The position numbers and the translations under genes are program-made. Positions 48,826 through 59,537 of a stretch of 64,000 nucleotides of DNA are shown one piece after another (within the stretch, counting starts at the first letter, position 1; each line of letters starts with the position of its first letter). Where the stretch lies: assembly GCF_010206195.1 (NCBI RefSeq), contig NZ_VIQT01000021.1:1-64000 (forward strand). The letters run 5' to 3'. The notes below the pieces were generated by a model. It was not told the origin of the DNA and made no database searches. It saw only the letters and a program-made list of their open reading frames with translations. Source of the stretch: Anaerotruncus colihominis (lineage in GTDB: Bacteria; Bacillota; Clostridia; Oscillospirales; Ruminococcaceae).

Positions 48826-49377
48826 ATGCAGGAATTGTCGTTGAATGTGCTGGATATCGCTCAGAACTCGGTGCGCGCCAGCGCCCGGTTGATTGAGATT
48901 ATGGTTGATGAACAGCCCGGAAGCGATACCATGACGATCACAGTAGCCGACGACGGCTGCGGCATGACGCCCGAACAGGCCACGCATGTGACGGACCCGT
49001 TTTTTACAACGCGCACGACACGCAGGGTGGGGCTTGGCGTGCCGTTTCTGAAGATGGCGGCCGAGATGACAGGCGGCGGTCTGACAATTGAAACGGCCCC
49101 AGGATGTGGTACAACGGTGCGCGCCGTTTTTGGCCTGACACATATCGACCGTATGCCGCTGGGGGATATCGCCGCGACAATCTGCTCGCTCATCCAATGC
49201 AACCCGGAGATCGACTTTACATATACGTATCGCCGCGGCGAGTCCTCGTTTACGGCGGACACGCGCGAATTTTGCGCGGTGCTCGGCGACGTGCCGCTTT
49301 CCAATCCGGAGGTGGTCGCGTTTATCGGTTCGTTCATCCGGGAGAACACGCAGGAAATTACGGCGCAGGCGCAGTAG
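48826..49377 (+). CDS. Bergerat-fold (HATPase_c) ATP-binding protein in the hydrogenase operon
   Basis: 183 residues. A histidine-kinase-like ATPase domain: N-box LDIAQNSVRASA, G1-box ADDGCGMTPE, G2-like RRVGLGVPFLKMAAEMTGG and GCGTTVRAVF. There is no phosphoacceptor His domain and no membrane part, so it resembles anti-sigma kinases more than sensor kinases. Genes of this kind commonly sit between the small subunits of clostridial hydrogenase operons. A regulatory role in expression or assembly is inferred. Confidence 0.82.
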   Translation: MQELSLNVLDIAQNSVRASARLIEIMVDEQPGSDTMTITVADDGCGMTPEQATHVTDPFFTTRTTRRVGLGVPFLKMAAEMTGGGLTIETAPGCGTTVRAVFGLTHIDRMPLGDIAATICSLIQCNPEIDFTYTYRRGESSFTADTREFCAVLGDVPLSNPEVVAFIGSFIRENTQEITAQAQ

Positions 49378-49412
49378 GCGCCGCGCTATGCGAACGGGAG
49401 GAAACGCTATTT

Positions 49413-49784
49413 ATGAAAAGCTTGGCGGAGCTTCAGGCTCTCAGGGATAAGGTGAAAAGCAATATGGGTATCCGCGCCGACGACAGCGGCAATACGCGCG
49501 TCGTGGTCGGCATGGCCACCTGTGGCATCGCCGCCGGCGCGCGTCCGGTGCTCGCCGCCTTTACGGACGAGGTCGCGCGGCGCGGCGTCTCCAATGTGAC
49601 AATCGCGCAGACAGGCTGCATCGGAATCTGTCAGTACGAGCCGGTCGTCGAGGTATTCGAGCCTGGCAGGGAAAAGGTTACATACGTCAAAATGACGCCG
49701 GAAAAGGCTGCGCGTGTTGTCGCCGAACATCTGATCAACGGCAAGCCTGTGGCGGAATATACCATCGGCGCGATGAATCAATAA
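49413..49784 (+). CDS. hndB: HndB-like thioredoxin-fold ferredoxin subunit
   Basis: 123 residues. TRVVVGMATCGIAAGARPVL and TGCIGICQYEPVVEV give the fold. Only three Cys of the usual four are present: the first is replaced (VVGMATC instead of VCGGTGC-like). This is also how I recall HndB. The [2Fe-2S] cluster, if present, needs another ligand or is absent. The ATG follows GGGAGG. It lies between the ATPase and the NuoF-like gene. Confidence 0.85.
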   Translation: MKSLAELQALRDKVKSNMGIRADDSGNTRVVVGMATCGIAAGARPVLAAFTDEVARRGVSNVTIAQTGCIGICQYEPVVEVFEPGREKVTYVKMTPEKAARVVAEHLINGKPVAEYTIGAMNQ

Positions 49785-49802
49785 AAAAGGAGGATCTGCA
49801 TC

Positions 49803-51590
<1,788 letters not shown>

Positions 51591-51607
51591 GAAAGGAGTG
51601 TACCAAC

Positions 51608-53362
51608 ATGGAAAAAGAAATGGTAAATATAAAGATCAACGGTATGCCCTTCTCTGTGCCGAAGGACAGCACCATCCTGGAAGCCGCGCGGTACGCCGGC
51701 ATCCAGATCCCGACGCTGTGCTACCTCAAGGAAATCAACGCGATCGGCGCGTGCCGCATCTGCGTTGTCGAGGTCAAGGGGGCGCGTTCGCTTGTGGCGG
51801 CGTGCGTGTATCCGGTGGCCGAGGGAATGGAGATCATCACAAACTCCAAGAAGGTTCAGCAGTCGCGTAAAATTACGCTCGAGCTGATTCTTTCCACGCA
51901 TAAAAAGGAATGTCTCTCCTGCGTGCGCAGCGGCAACTGCGAGCTGCAAAAGCTCTGTCACGACTTCAAGGTTGACGACGAGCACCGTTATGACGGAAAC
52001 AATCCCGAATGGCCAAAGGACGATTCCGCGGTCCATATGGTCCGTGACGACAACAAGTGCATCCTTTGCCGCCGCTGCGTTGCGGCCTGCGCCAAATGGC
52101 AGGGCATTGGCGTCATCGGCCCGAATGAACGCGGCTTCAATACGCATATTGCCTGTGCGTTTGAGCAGAACCTCGACGAGGTCGCCTGCGTAAGCTGCGG
52201 CCAGTGTATCGTCGTCTGCCCGACGGGCGCGATCTATGAAAAGGACCAGACGGATGAGGTTTGGGCGGCGCTGAACGACCCGGCCAAGCATGTCGTCGTT
52301 CAGACAGCCCCATCCATCCGCGCTACGCTCGGCGAAGCGTTTGGAATGCCGGTCGGTACGAACGTCACCGGCAAAATGGCTGCCGCACTGCGCCGCATCG
52401 GCTTTGAAAAGGTGTTTGACACCGATCTTGCCGCTGATATGACGATTGTTGAGGAGGCGCACGAGTTCGTTGAGCGCGTCAAAAACGGCGGTGTCCTGCC
52501 GATGATCACGTCCTGTTCGCCGGGCTGGATCAAATACTGTGAGCACTATCATCCCGATATGATCCCCAATCTTTCGACGTGCAAATCGCCGCAGCAGATG
52601 TTTGGCGCAACGGTTAAGACCTGGTACGCTGAAAAAATGGGATGGGATAAAAAGGATATCGTTGTTGTGGGCGTTATGCCCTGCACAGCCAAGAAGTTTG
52701 AAGTGCAGCGCGACGACGAGGATGCGGCCGGCTCCGGTATCCCGGATGTGGATATCGCGCTGACAACGCGTGAAATCGCGCGCATGATCGACCGTGCGGG
52801 CATCCAGTTTACAGAGCTGCCCGATGAGGAGTTCGATTCCCCGATGGGTGAGAGCACCGGCGCCAGCGTTATCTTCGGCGCGACAGGCGGCGTCATGGAG
52901 GCGGCGCTGCGCACGGCGGCGGAATGGGTCGGCGGCAAGCCGCTCGAGCAGGTCGAGTTTACCGATGTGCGCGGCACGGCCGGCATCAAGGAGGCCAGCT
53001 ATCAGATCGGCGATCTGACGGTCAACGTGGCTGTCGTCTCGGGGCTTGCCAACGCGAAAAAGCTGCTTGAGCAGGTCAAGAGCGGTATGAAGAATTATCA
53101 CTTTATCGAGATCATGGGTTGCCCCGGCGGCTGTGTCAACGGGGGTGGCCAGCCGGTTCAGCCAGCCAGTGTGCGCAATTTCGTCGACCTCAAGTCCATT
53201 CGCGCCAAGGCGCTCTATGACGCCGACGAGGCAAAGACCCTGCGTAAGAGCCATGAAAATCCGGCGCTGCTTACAATCTACAAGGAATATTTCGGCGAGT
53301 TCGGCAGCCACCTTGCGCACAGAATTCTGCACACGAGCTACACAGAGCGTTCCCGCTTCTAG
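51608..53362 (+). CDS. hndD: [FeFe] hydrogenase catalytic subunit
   Basis: 584 residues. N-terminal [2Fe-2S] with Cys38, 49, 52 and 66; a His-ligated [4Fe-4S] with His98 and Cys102, 105 and 111; two [4Fe-4S] clusters from Cys151-161 and Cys194-204. H-cluster motifs are L1 TSCSPGW (301-307), L2 MPCTAKKFE (357-365) and L3 MGCPGGCVNGGGQP (503-516). L1 has Ser at the position of the proton-donating Cys of CpI. The C-terminal small-subunit-like domain is present. Reaction: 2H+ + 2e- to H2. The last residues (RSRF) and the stop overlap the start of an R1 repeat. The ATG follows AAAGGAGTG. Confidence 0.96.
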   Translation: MEKEMVNIKINGMPFSVPKDSTILEAARYAGIQIPTLCYLKEINAIGACRICVVEVKGARSLVAACVYPVAEGMEIITNSKKVQQSRKITLELILSTHKKECLSCVRSGNCELQKLCHDFKVDDEHRYDGNNPEWPKDDSAVHMVRDDNKCILCRRCVAACAKWQGIGVIGPNERGFNTHIACAFEQNLDEVACVSCGQCIVVCPTGAIYEKDQTDEVWAALNDPAKHVVVQTAPSIRATLGEAFGMPVGTNVTGKMAAALRRIGFEKVFDTDLAADMTIVEEAHEFVERVKNGGVLPMITSCSPGWIKYCEHYHPDMIPNLSTCKSPQQMFGATVKTWYAEKMGWDKKDIVVVGVMPCTAKKFEVQRDDEDAAGSGIPDVDIALTTREIARMIDRAGIQFTELPDEEFDSPMGESTGASVIFGATGGVMEAALRTAAEWVGGKPLEQVEFTDVRGTAGIKEASYQIGDLTVNVAVVSGLANAKKLLEQVKSGMKNYHFIEIMGCPGGCVNGGGQPVQPASVRNFVDLKSIRAKALYDADEAKTLRKSHENPALLTIYKEYFGEFGSHLAHRILHTSYTERSRF

Positions 53363-53368
53363 GCTCCG

Positions 53369-53475
53369 GCCTTTTTCCGGCCTTTTTGAAAAAAGGCCCC
53401 GGCGAAAAACTTCATACCTTTTTTGAAAAAAAGGTATGCCAAAAAACTTTAGCCGGCTGCGCCGCGAATAGTGAG
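53369..53475 (+). repeat. R1 hairpins and one R2-like unit after hndD
   Basis: GGCCTTTTTGAAAAAAGGCC, then ACCTTTTTTGAAAAAAAGGT and GCGCCGCGAATAGTGAGGCA. The R2 part is diverged. The following 53476-53600 holds a large hairpin (GCGCCCGGCGGGCGGC with GCCGCCctGCCGGGCGC). Confidence 0.9.
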
Positions 53476-53605
53476 GCAGCGGCTTCTGAAAGGGTTTTTA
53501 TGCGCCCGGCGGGCGGCAATAGCCGCCCTGCCGGGCGCGAGCCGTTGCGGTTGCGCTTGGAAGGTGCACTGCATAAAGGGGCAGGCCGAATCAGTCCCCC
53601 TTGTA

Positions 53606-53648
53606 TGATTAAAAGAACCGCCAGCATAGCTGGCGGCTCTTTTAATCA
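53606..53648 (+). terminator. Rho-independent terminator
   Basis: TGATTAAAAGAACCGCCAGC pairs with 53629-53648 except for one mismatch. A/T-runs lie on both sides, so it could act on both strands. Confidence 0.8.
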
Positions 53649-53659
53649 TCAAAAAACAG

Positions 53660-53687
53660 AGGAGCGCTGGGCGCTCCTCCGTTTTTT
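53660..53687 (+). terminator. Second terminator
   Basis: AGGAGCGC/GCGCTCCT with loop TGG, followed by CCGTTTTTT. Confidence 0.75.
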
Positions 53688-53697
53688 GTCCGAAAGG

Positions 53698-53985
53698 GCA
53701 GCGGGCTGCGCCCGCGTATCGCCCTGGCCATAGATGGAAAAAATAATCGCTTTGCGATTATTTTATCATGTCCGCAAAGCGGCATGATAAAATTGGCCAT
53801 CAGGGCGGCAGCGGGCTGCGCCCGCGTATCGCCCTGGCCATAGATGGAAAAAATAATCGCTTTGCGATTATTTTATCATGTCCGCAAAGCGGCATGATAA
53901 AATTGGCCATCAGGGCGGCAGCGGGCTGCGCCCGCGTATCGCCCTGGCCATAGATGGAAAAAATAATCGCTTCGCGATTATTTTT
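53698..53985 (+). repeat. R4 tandem repeat, 110-bp unit, 2.6 copies
   Basis: Units start at about 53698, 53808 and 53918 (GCGGGCTGCG at 53701, 53811 and 53921). Copies 1 and 2 appear identical. Each holds two palindromes (AATAATCGC/GCGATTATT and TTTATCATG/CATGATAAA). The third, partial copy runs into the transketolase coding end: its ATGAAAAAATAA (minus strand) is the last codons and stop, where copies 1 and 2 have ATGATAAAATAA. Confidence 0.95.
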
Positions 53986-54922
53986 TCATGGCAATGGCCT
54001 GTTTCGCCTTGGCGGCGATACCTTCAGGCGTAAGGTCATAGGCTTTCATAACAAGCGGAGCCTTACCGCTGCGGCCGAATTCATCGTTGACGCCGTGCTT
54101 AACCACCGGGGTCGGGCAGTTTTCAGAAAGGAATTCGCTGACGGCCGCGCCGAGTCCGCCGATCACATTGTGTTCCTCGGAGGTGACGATACAGCCGGTT
54201 TCCTTCGCGGCTTTAAGCACAATTTCCGTGTCAAGCGGTTTGATCGTATGCATATCGATCACGCGCGCGGAGATACCGTCAGCTTTCAGCAGCTCGGCGG
54301 CTTTGAGCGCCTCCTGTACCATCATGCCGACCGCGATGATCGTGACATCCTTTCCGCCGGCAAGCTGGACGCCCTTGCCAAGCTCAAAGCGGTAGCCCGG
54401 GATCGAATCGGTGACTGTTTCGACCGCAAGACGCCCAAGACGCATATAGGCGGGACCATCATAGTTGAGCAGCGCCTCGACAGCGGCTTCCATTTCATGC
54501 CCATCGCACGGACACAGGACCGTCATGCCAGGGATAACACGCATAAGTGCGAAATCTTCGATGCACTGATGTGTCGCGCCGTCCTCACCGACGGACAAGC
54601 CGCCGTGCGAACCGATAACTTTGACATTGAGACGCGGATATGCGACCGAATTGCGCACCTGCTCATAAGCGCGGCCGGCGGAGAACATGGCGAAGGAATT
54701 GGCAAACGGCATCTTGCCACAGGTGGCCAGACCGGCAGCAATGCCGATCATATCGGCCTCAGCGATGCCGATATTAAAAAACTTGTCAGGAAACGCTTTG
54801 GCAAAGCTGTTGGTCATCGTCGCACCGGACAGATCGGCGTCCAAGACAACCAGATTTGGGTTCTCACCAAATTTCACAAGCGCCTTCCCATAAGCGGCGC
54901 GCGTAGCAATGACTTCTCCCAT
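53978..54922 (-). CDS. Transketolase, C-terminal subunit
   Basis: 314 residues, covering the pyrimidine-binding (PYR) and C-terminal domains of a split transketolase. DADLSGATMTNSFAKAFPDKF, FNIGIAEADMIGIAAGLA (the Glu near IAEAD activates thiamine diphosphate), and SHGGLSVGEDGATHQ. Works only with the N-terminal subunit encoded just upstream. It moves two-carbon units between sugar phosphates in the pentose phosphate pathway. The last residues (MKK) lie in the R4 repeat. Confidence 0.93.
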   Translation of the reverse strand: MGEVIATRAAYGKALVKFGENPNLVVLDADLSGATMTNSFAKAFPDKFFNIGIAEADMIGIAAGLATCGKMPFANSFAMFSAGRAYEQVRNSVAYPRLNVKVIGSHGGLSVGEDGATHQCIEDFALMRVIPGMTVLCPCDGHEMEAAVEALLNYDGPAYMRLGRLAVETVTDSIPGYRFELGKGVQLAGGKDVTIIAVGMMVQEALKAAELLKADGISARVIDMHTIKPLDTEIVLKAAKETGCIVTSEEHNVIGGLGAAVSEFLSENCPTPVVKHGVNDEFGRSGKAPLVMKAYDLTPEGIAAKAKQAIAMKK

Positions 54923-54924
54923 GA

Positions 54925-55776
54925 TTAACCCTCCAGACCTTTCAAAGTAGCCTCAAGCTCGGCTTTCGCGGTTTCATACTGCTCGTCATTGGGCGCTTTT
55001 CCATGCCAGCCGGCGTTGTTTTCCATAAAGGAAACGCCCTTTCCTTTGACTGTTTTGGCTAAAATCACGGAAGGCTTGCCCTTGCAGGCGGCCGCAGCGT
55101 CAAAGGCATCGGAAATAGCCGCGATATCGTGGCCGTCGCATTTGATGACGTTCCAGCCGAACGATTCCCATTTTTTATCGAGCGGCTCGGACGGCATGAC
55201 ATCGGCTGTTTTGCCGTCGATTTGCAGGCCATTGACGTCGACAACGCCGCACAGATTGTCCAAACCGAATTTAGCAGCAGCCATAGCAGCTTCCCAAATC
55301 TGGCCTTCCTCGATCTCGCCGTCGCCCATGACCGCATAAACGCGATAATCCTTTTTGTCAATTTTGCCAGAAAGCGCCATGCCGACCGCTACGGAAAGCC
55401 CCTGGCCCAAGGAGCCTGTCGACATATCGACGCCCTTGACATAACGCATCTCGGCATGTCCGGAAACATGACCGTCAATACTGCGGAACAGCTTGAGATC
55501 ATCAACAGGGAAGAAGCCGCGCAGTGCAAGCGTGGGATACAGCGCAGGCGTGCAGTGTCCTTTGGACAACACGAAACGGTCGCGGTCCGGATCCTGTGGG
55601 TTTTGAGGGTCAATGTGCATTTTGTCAAAATAAAGAACTGTCAAAACATCCGTAACCGACAGCGAACCGCCGATATGGCCGGACGCCGCGGTATGTACCG
55701 CCTCAAGACCAGCAAGCCTGATCTTTGCCGCGGTGATTGTTAATTCCTTGGCGCGAGTTTGCTCCATTTTGCTCAT
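54925..55776 (-). CDS. Transketolase, N-terminal subunit
   Basis: About 283 residues, the thiamine-diphosphate (PP) domain. AASGHIGGSLSVTDVLTVLY, then SKGHCTPALY, TGSLGQGLSVAVGMAL, and the TPP motif VMGDGEIEEGQIWEAA ending in DVNGLQIDG. Its start is at 55776 or at the next ATG (55767), which has a better-spaced AAAGG; the longer frame to 55833 has no site. Two bases separate it from the C-terminal subunit gene, so both are made in equal amounts. Split transketolases are common in Clostridia. Confidence 0.93.
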   Translation of the reverse strand: MSKMEQTRAKELTITAAKIRLAGLEAVHTAASGHIGGSLSVTDVLTVLYFDKMHIDPQNPQDPDRDRFVLSKGHCTPALYPTLALRGFFPVDDLKLFRSIDGHVSGHAEMRYVKGVDMSTGSLGQGLSVAVGMALSGKIDKKDYRVYAVMGDGEIEEGQIWEAAMAAAKFGLDNLCGVVDVNGLQIDGKTADVMPSEPLDKKWESFGWNVIKCDGHDIAAISDAFDAAAACKGKPSVILAKTVKGKGVSFMENNAGWHGKAPNDEQYETAKAELEATLKGLEG

Positions 55777-55847
55777 CCTTTCACCTGTTCGGATACGATA
55801 TTTCCCAGACGCTGCGGCCGGCAACGCCCGCATAAATACCTATCATA

Positions 55848-55876
55848 ATAATAATACAAACAATTTGGATAATCAA
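55848..55876 (-). promoter_or_regulatory. Promoter of the transketolase operon
   Basis: On the minus strand TTGATT and TATTAT are spaced by 17 nt, about 70 nt before the start codon. Confidence 0.6.
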
Positions 55877-55967
55877 GGTGTTTCATCGTTATCTTTTGAT
55901 GATCGCTGCCGCGCGGCCCGATCGGGCCTGCCTGAAAATAAAAACGGATTTTTTTGATTGGAATCGA

Positions 55968-55996
55968 TTGACAGGGGCGCCGTTATCTGATATAAT
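55968..55996 (+). promoter_or_regulatory. Consensus promoter of tRNA-Ser
   Basis: TTGACA and TATAAT, both perfect, with 17-nt spacing. The tRNA begins 92 nt after the -10 box, so the primary transcript has a leader of about 85 nt. Confidence 0.85.
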
Positions 55997-56088
55997 AAAA
56001 ATCTATTTGGAATGCTTAGACAGAGGATGGACAAGACACAGTCAGAATGTGTGCTGTTTTCCCGCGTTTTGCTTCCACAGCTTAAAAT

Positions 56089-56177
56089 GCAGCGGTATCG
56101 AAGTGGTCATAACGGGGCTGACTCGAAATCAGTTTGCGAGCAATCGCACGAGGGTTCGAATCCCTCCCGCTGCGCCA
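56089..56177 (+). tRNA. tRNA-Ser (anticodon CGA)
   Basis: Acceptor arms GCAGCGG and CCGCTGC, anticodon loop CTCGAAA, long variable arm (TTTGCGAGCAATCGCACG region), T-loop TTCGAAT, and encoded CCA. Confidence 0.95.
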
Positions 56178-56186
56178 CCAGGCAAG

Positions 56187-56218
56187 GGCCCAGAGCCATT
56201 TCGCGCTCTGGGCCTTTT
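56187..56218 (+). terminator. Terminator of tRNA-Ser
   Basis: GGCCCAGAGC and GCTCTGGGCC form a 10-bp stem, followed by TTTT. Confidence 0.85.
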
Positions 56219-56278
56219 CCTATATCTAAAACAACTGCCCGTGTCCGGGATGGTTTTAAACTGGGCAGGCTTGCCAAA

Positions 56279-56330
56279 AAAGAACCGCGATTTTGATACG
56301 ATAAGTATCAAAATCGCGGTTCTTTCTTTT
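56279..56330 (+). terminator. Very long perfect hairpin, second terminator
   Basis: A 21-bp perfect stem (AAAGAACCGCGATTTTGATA and one more base, with its complement) around a GATAA loop, followed by CTTTT. It has A/T-runs on both flanks. Confidence 0.8.
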
Positions 56331-56375
56331 CGCCTAAAAGTCAGAAAATAAAAGGCATTTGGGTTATCAGTCAGA

Positions 56376-56424
56376 AGCCAGGACAGGAGCGCCGGGATGC
56401 CGGCCTCCCCGCCCTGGCTTTTTT
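56376..56424 (+). terminator. Third hairpin with T-run
   Basis: AGCCAGG/CCTGGCT closing an interrupted GC-rich stem, then TTTTTT. Between it and 56536 no gene was seen. Confidence 0.65.
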
Positions 56425-56536
56425 ACGTCCATCTGTAAGGCCCATATTGATGATTAGGCCAAATCGTATTGCCCCCTGCGTGACCGTATGCTTGCTGCAT
56501 TAGCGTTCCTTATTTCCAGCGGCTGCAAAAACCTGC

Positions 56537-56565
56537 TTGACAAAAGGATGACGCGGTGTTATATT
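56537..56565 (+). promoter_or_regulatory. Promoter of the BlaI/M56 pair
   Basis: TTGACA and TATATT are spaced by 17 nt. The segment after it (TTGACAACAACTTGTTATACA, 20 of these bases at 56570-56589) contains dyad-like halves that could bind the BlaI-type repressor. Confidence 0.7.
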
Positions 56566-56607
56566 TTAATTGACAACAACTTGTTATACATAAAGGAGGT
56601 TAAACCC

Positions 56608-56991
56608 GTGATACAGCAAATTTCCGATGCCGAACTTGAAATTATGAAAATCGTGTGGGGGAACCCGGAGGGGGTGACGCTCTTTCCCTACATCATGGAC
56701 GGGCTGGCGGCCAGGGGCAAGCCGTGTCAAAAAAACACCTTGATTGTACTGCTGTCGCGGTTGATGAACAAGGGCTTTTTGAGCGCCAGGAAAATTGGGC
56801 GCCGCAATGAATATACCACGCTCGTTTCGGAAACGGAATACCAGACAGCGCAGACGAAAAATTTCCTGGATAAGATTTATGAGGGCAGCGCAAAAGGTCT
56901 GGTTTCTAATTTGATTTTGGGCGACTTGCTGGCAGAGGAGGAATATGAGGAATTGAAAAGGCTGCTGGAGAAAGGAAATGAGCAACAATGA
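56608..56991 (+). CDS. BlaI/MecI-family transcriptional repressor
   Basis: 127 residues from a GTG start 10 nt after AAAGGAGG; the longer frame from 56488 would include the promoter. ISDAELEIMKIVWGNPEGV is the BlaI winged-helix start, and KNTLIVLLSRLMNKGFLSAR the recognition region. The C-terminal helices (about 90-127) form the dimer and carry the usual cleavage region. It is paired with an M56 sensor protease by a 4-base overlap, so the pair should switch its own promoter and perhaps remote genes. Confidence 0.92.
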   Translation: MIQQISDAELEIMKIVWGNPEGVTLFPYIMDGLAARGKPCQKNTLIVLLSRLMNKGFLSARKIGRRNEYTTLVSETEYQTAQTKNFLDKIYEGSAKGLVSNLILGDLLAEEEYEELKRLLEKGNEQQ

Positions 56992-59450
56992 ACGCAGTTT
57001 TGAAAATCTTCCTGTCCATGTCCGTTTCCGGCGGATTGCTTATCCTGCTCCTGCTATTGGGAAAACGATTTTTCAAAGATAAAATCAGCCGGCAATGGCA
57101 GTATTATATCTGGCTGGTTGTTGTTTTGCGGCTGCTGCTCCCGTTCGGGCCGGAAGTAAATCTGCTGGGAAAGACCTATGAGGCTGTCGATCAGGCAATA
57201 TCTCAGGCAGCTCCTTTACCGCCGCGGCAACAGCCCCCGCTAAACGTTCCGGGAGACAATCCCGCTTTCGCTGTTGGGGCGGATCAGCATAATGAAACTG
57301 TGAATAGTCCGGCAGAGGATGTAGCAGCAGCCCACTCATTTCAAGCTATTGGGATGCTGCTGATAAATTATATTTGGCTGGTTTGGCTGACGGTTGCGCT
57401 GGGCCTGCTGATACGAAAAATAACAATCTATCAGGGCTTTATACGGTATATCAGGGCTGGATTAACCCCGGTTTCTGACATTGAACGGTTAGACCGGCTT
57501 TCCATTGCCGCGGAGCAATCAGGCGTCAAAAAGCCGATTGAATTATGTGTCAATCCGTTGGTTTCTTCCCCGCTGCTGATTGGCTTTTTCCATCCATGTA
57601 TTGTACTGCCAAGCGCAGATATTCCCGAAAAGGATTTTCGCTATATCGTCCTGCATGAACTGACGCACTATAAACGGCGGGATATGTTCTATAAATGGCT
57701 GGTTCAAGTTACCGTCTGCCTGCATTGGTTTAATCCCCTTGTACATCTTATGAGCCGGGAGATTACCAAGGCCTGTGAATTTTCCTGTGATGAAGCTGTA
57801 CTTGCTAAAATGGGAAGCGGCAACGCGCAGGACTATGGGAAAACCCTGCTTGACGCAATGGCGGCAGTGGGAAAATACAAGGAAAATCTTGGGGCTGTCA
57901 CTTTAAGCGAAAATAAACAGCTTTTGAAAGAGAGGTTGGGCGCTATCATGAAGTTTAAGGAGCCTTCAAAGGCGGTTAAGATTTTGACGATTATGCTGAC
58001 TTTATTCTTGGCCGCGGGCGCGTCTTTTGTCGGGGTTTATACAGCTGGAACCGCTCAAGCCGCCCCTCTCCCCAATACACCGCTGGATATAACGGGCAGG
58101 CCCGCCTTATCACTGGATATCCGCAGTGCCGCCGTCAATGTGTTGGCGGCTCCCCGGGGCAGCAAGATCTATGCTGAGTTTAACGAAGATGTGTATCAGG
58201 TTGAGCCTCACATTGATGGACAGCAGGATATCTGGAGCATGTCGATCTCATGCAAGACAAATACAAACAACAATGATGAGACCATCAAACTGTATATTCC
58301 CGATATTGCGTATGGGGATGTAACTTTGAACGTGGACAACGGGCATTTGACTTGCGATCTTATCCGGTCTGGAAATATCGTAGGCAACTTCAATATGGCG
58401 TCCGTCTTTTTGACCCTGCCAGAGGGCTTCGCTGGCTCGGTGGACGCTACAGCCAACAGTGGGTATTTCCAGCTAATTTCCCAAGATGATTTCAAGAATA
58501 CCACTACGACTATTACAGATCACGGCAGTTGGGGTGAGATATACAAACCGAAGAATTTCAAGGAAAATGGGAATACGGCCACGTTCACAGATGGCACAGG
58601 AAATAATGTAATCCGGGTAACAAGACAAGGCTCCGGCGTGATGGGGATTTATACCTCGAACGCATTTGACACGTCAAGCTTTCCTGATGGATGGAAAAAT
58701 TTGTGGCGGAACGAATGGCAGGGTAAGCCCTGGGAAGATGATTGGCAGCAAAATACTTGGCAGGAAGATGATACCCCAAAGGTTCCCGCCGCACCTGGCG
58801 AGCGGCCTGAAAAAGCGGATGCAGCTTCTACAGACATAGAACGGTATTATGAGGCGGACAGCCTGCCGCTGTTTCAAATCGCTTTTTCCCGATTGGATGA
58901 AAGTACGCAAAAGAAATGGCTTGAAAAACTCTATGATGACGGCGACTCTGCATTTTTCTCTGTTGCTGCACAGGGACTTGACGAAAATTCTTCTCTGCTT
59001 ACTGATTTTGCTGAAAAAGCGTATGCGGAGGAAGAAACAGCGTTTTTCTCCATCTTGACGGACTGCATGGAAGAAGCGGAGCTGGGGCTTTGGCTGGACC
59101 GGGCTTTGGAAGATGGGAACTGGGCGTTTCAATCCATGCTCTTTGATAAACTGGGTCGGAACGACGAATTTGACGAACTGGAAGAAAAGCGGGAGAAGGA
59201 ATGGGACGAAGCGCGGAAAGCGGAATATGGAGCGGTAGGCGTTACGATCAATGGAAAAAACTATTACTACCAAGGGCAGTTAGTCGATATTTTCTTGGAC
59301 ATTGTGCAGCAAAATAAATCTTTCTACGTTTTGAGCATGAACCCCAAAGGAACGGTCAATATCAAAATTCTCCGTGATGCGGACAACAAAATCACAGGCG
59401 TTGCCTATATGACCGAGGCGGAGGTAACGCAACTGCTTGAGGACGGATGA
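56988..59450 (+). CDS. M56-family (BlaR1/MecR1-like) membrane sensor protease with novel extracellular domain
   Basis: 820 residues. Four membrane helices (about 5-23, 36-52, 121-142, 325-345). The zinc protease motif HELTHYKRRD (223-232) with a downstream Glu in CEFSCDEAVL is intact. The C-terminal part is not a penicillin-binding domain: residues about 355-560 form a beta-rich DUF4097-like domain (TGRPALSLDIRSAAVNVLAA, then YGDVTLNVDNGHLTCDLI), followed by a Trp-rich linker and helical repeats (LFQIAFSRLDESTQKKWLEK). The signal sensed is therefore probably not a beta-lactam but some envelope stress. It inactivates BlaI by cleavage in the known pairs. Confidence 0.85.
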   Translation: MNAVLKIFLSMSVSGGLLILLLLLGKRFFKDKISRQWQYYIWLVVVLRLLLPFGPEVNLLGKTYEAVDQAISQAAPLPPRQQPPLNVPGDNPAFAVGADQHNETVNSPAEDVAAAHSFQAIGMLLINYIWLVWLTVALGLLIRKITIYQGFIRYIRAGLTPVSDIERLDRLSIAAEQSGVKKPIELCVNPLVSSPLLIGFFHPCIVLPSADIPEKDFRYIVLHELTHYKRRDMFYKWLVQVTVCLHWFNPLVHLMSREITKACEFSCDEAVLAKMGSGNAQDYGKTLLDAMAAVGKYKENLGAVTLSENKQLLKERLGAIMKFKEPSKAVKILTIMLTLFLAAGASFVGVYTAGTAQAAPLPNTPLDITGRPALSLDIRSAAVNVLAAPRGSKIYAEFNEDVYQVEPHIDGQQDIWSMSISCKTNTNNNDETIKLYIPDIAYGDVTLNVDNGHLTCDLIRSGNIVGNFNMASVFLTLPEGFAGSVDATANSGYFQLISQDDFKNTTTTITDHGSWGEIYKPKNFKENGNTATFTDGTGNNVIRVTRQGSGVMGIYTSNAFDTSSFPDGWKNLWRNEWQGKPWEDDWQQNTWQEDDTPKVPAAPGERPEKADAASTDIERYYEADSLPLFQIAFSRLDESTQKKWLEKLYDDGDSAFFSVAAQGLDENSSLLTDFAEKAYAEEETAFFSILTDCMEEAELGLWLDRALEDGNWAFQSMLFDKLGRNDEFDELEEKREKEWDEARKAEYGAVGVTINGKNYYYQGQLVDIFLDIVQQNKSFYVLSMNPKGTVNIKILRDADNKITGVAYMTEAEVTQLLEDG

Positions 59451-59537
59451 AGATGATGTGAACGTTATCCCTGTCAATCGCAGTTCAGACAGGAAATATT
59501 CCGCCAGGGCGTGTATGTCTCCCATTGGTACAGCTTC

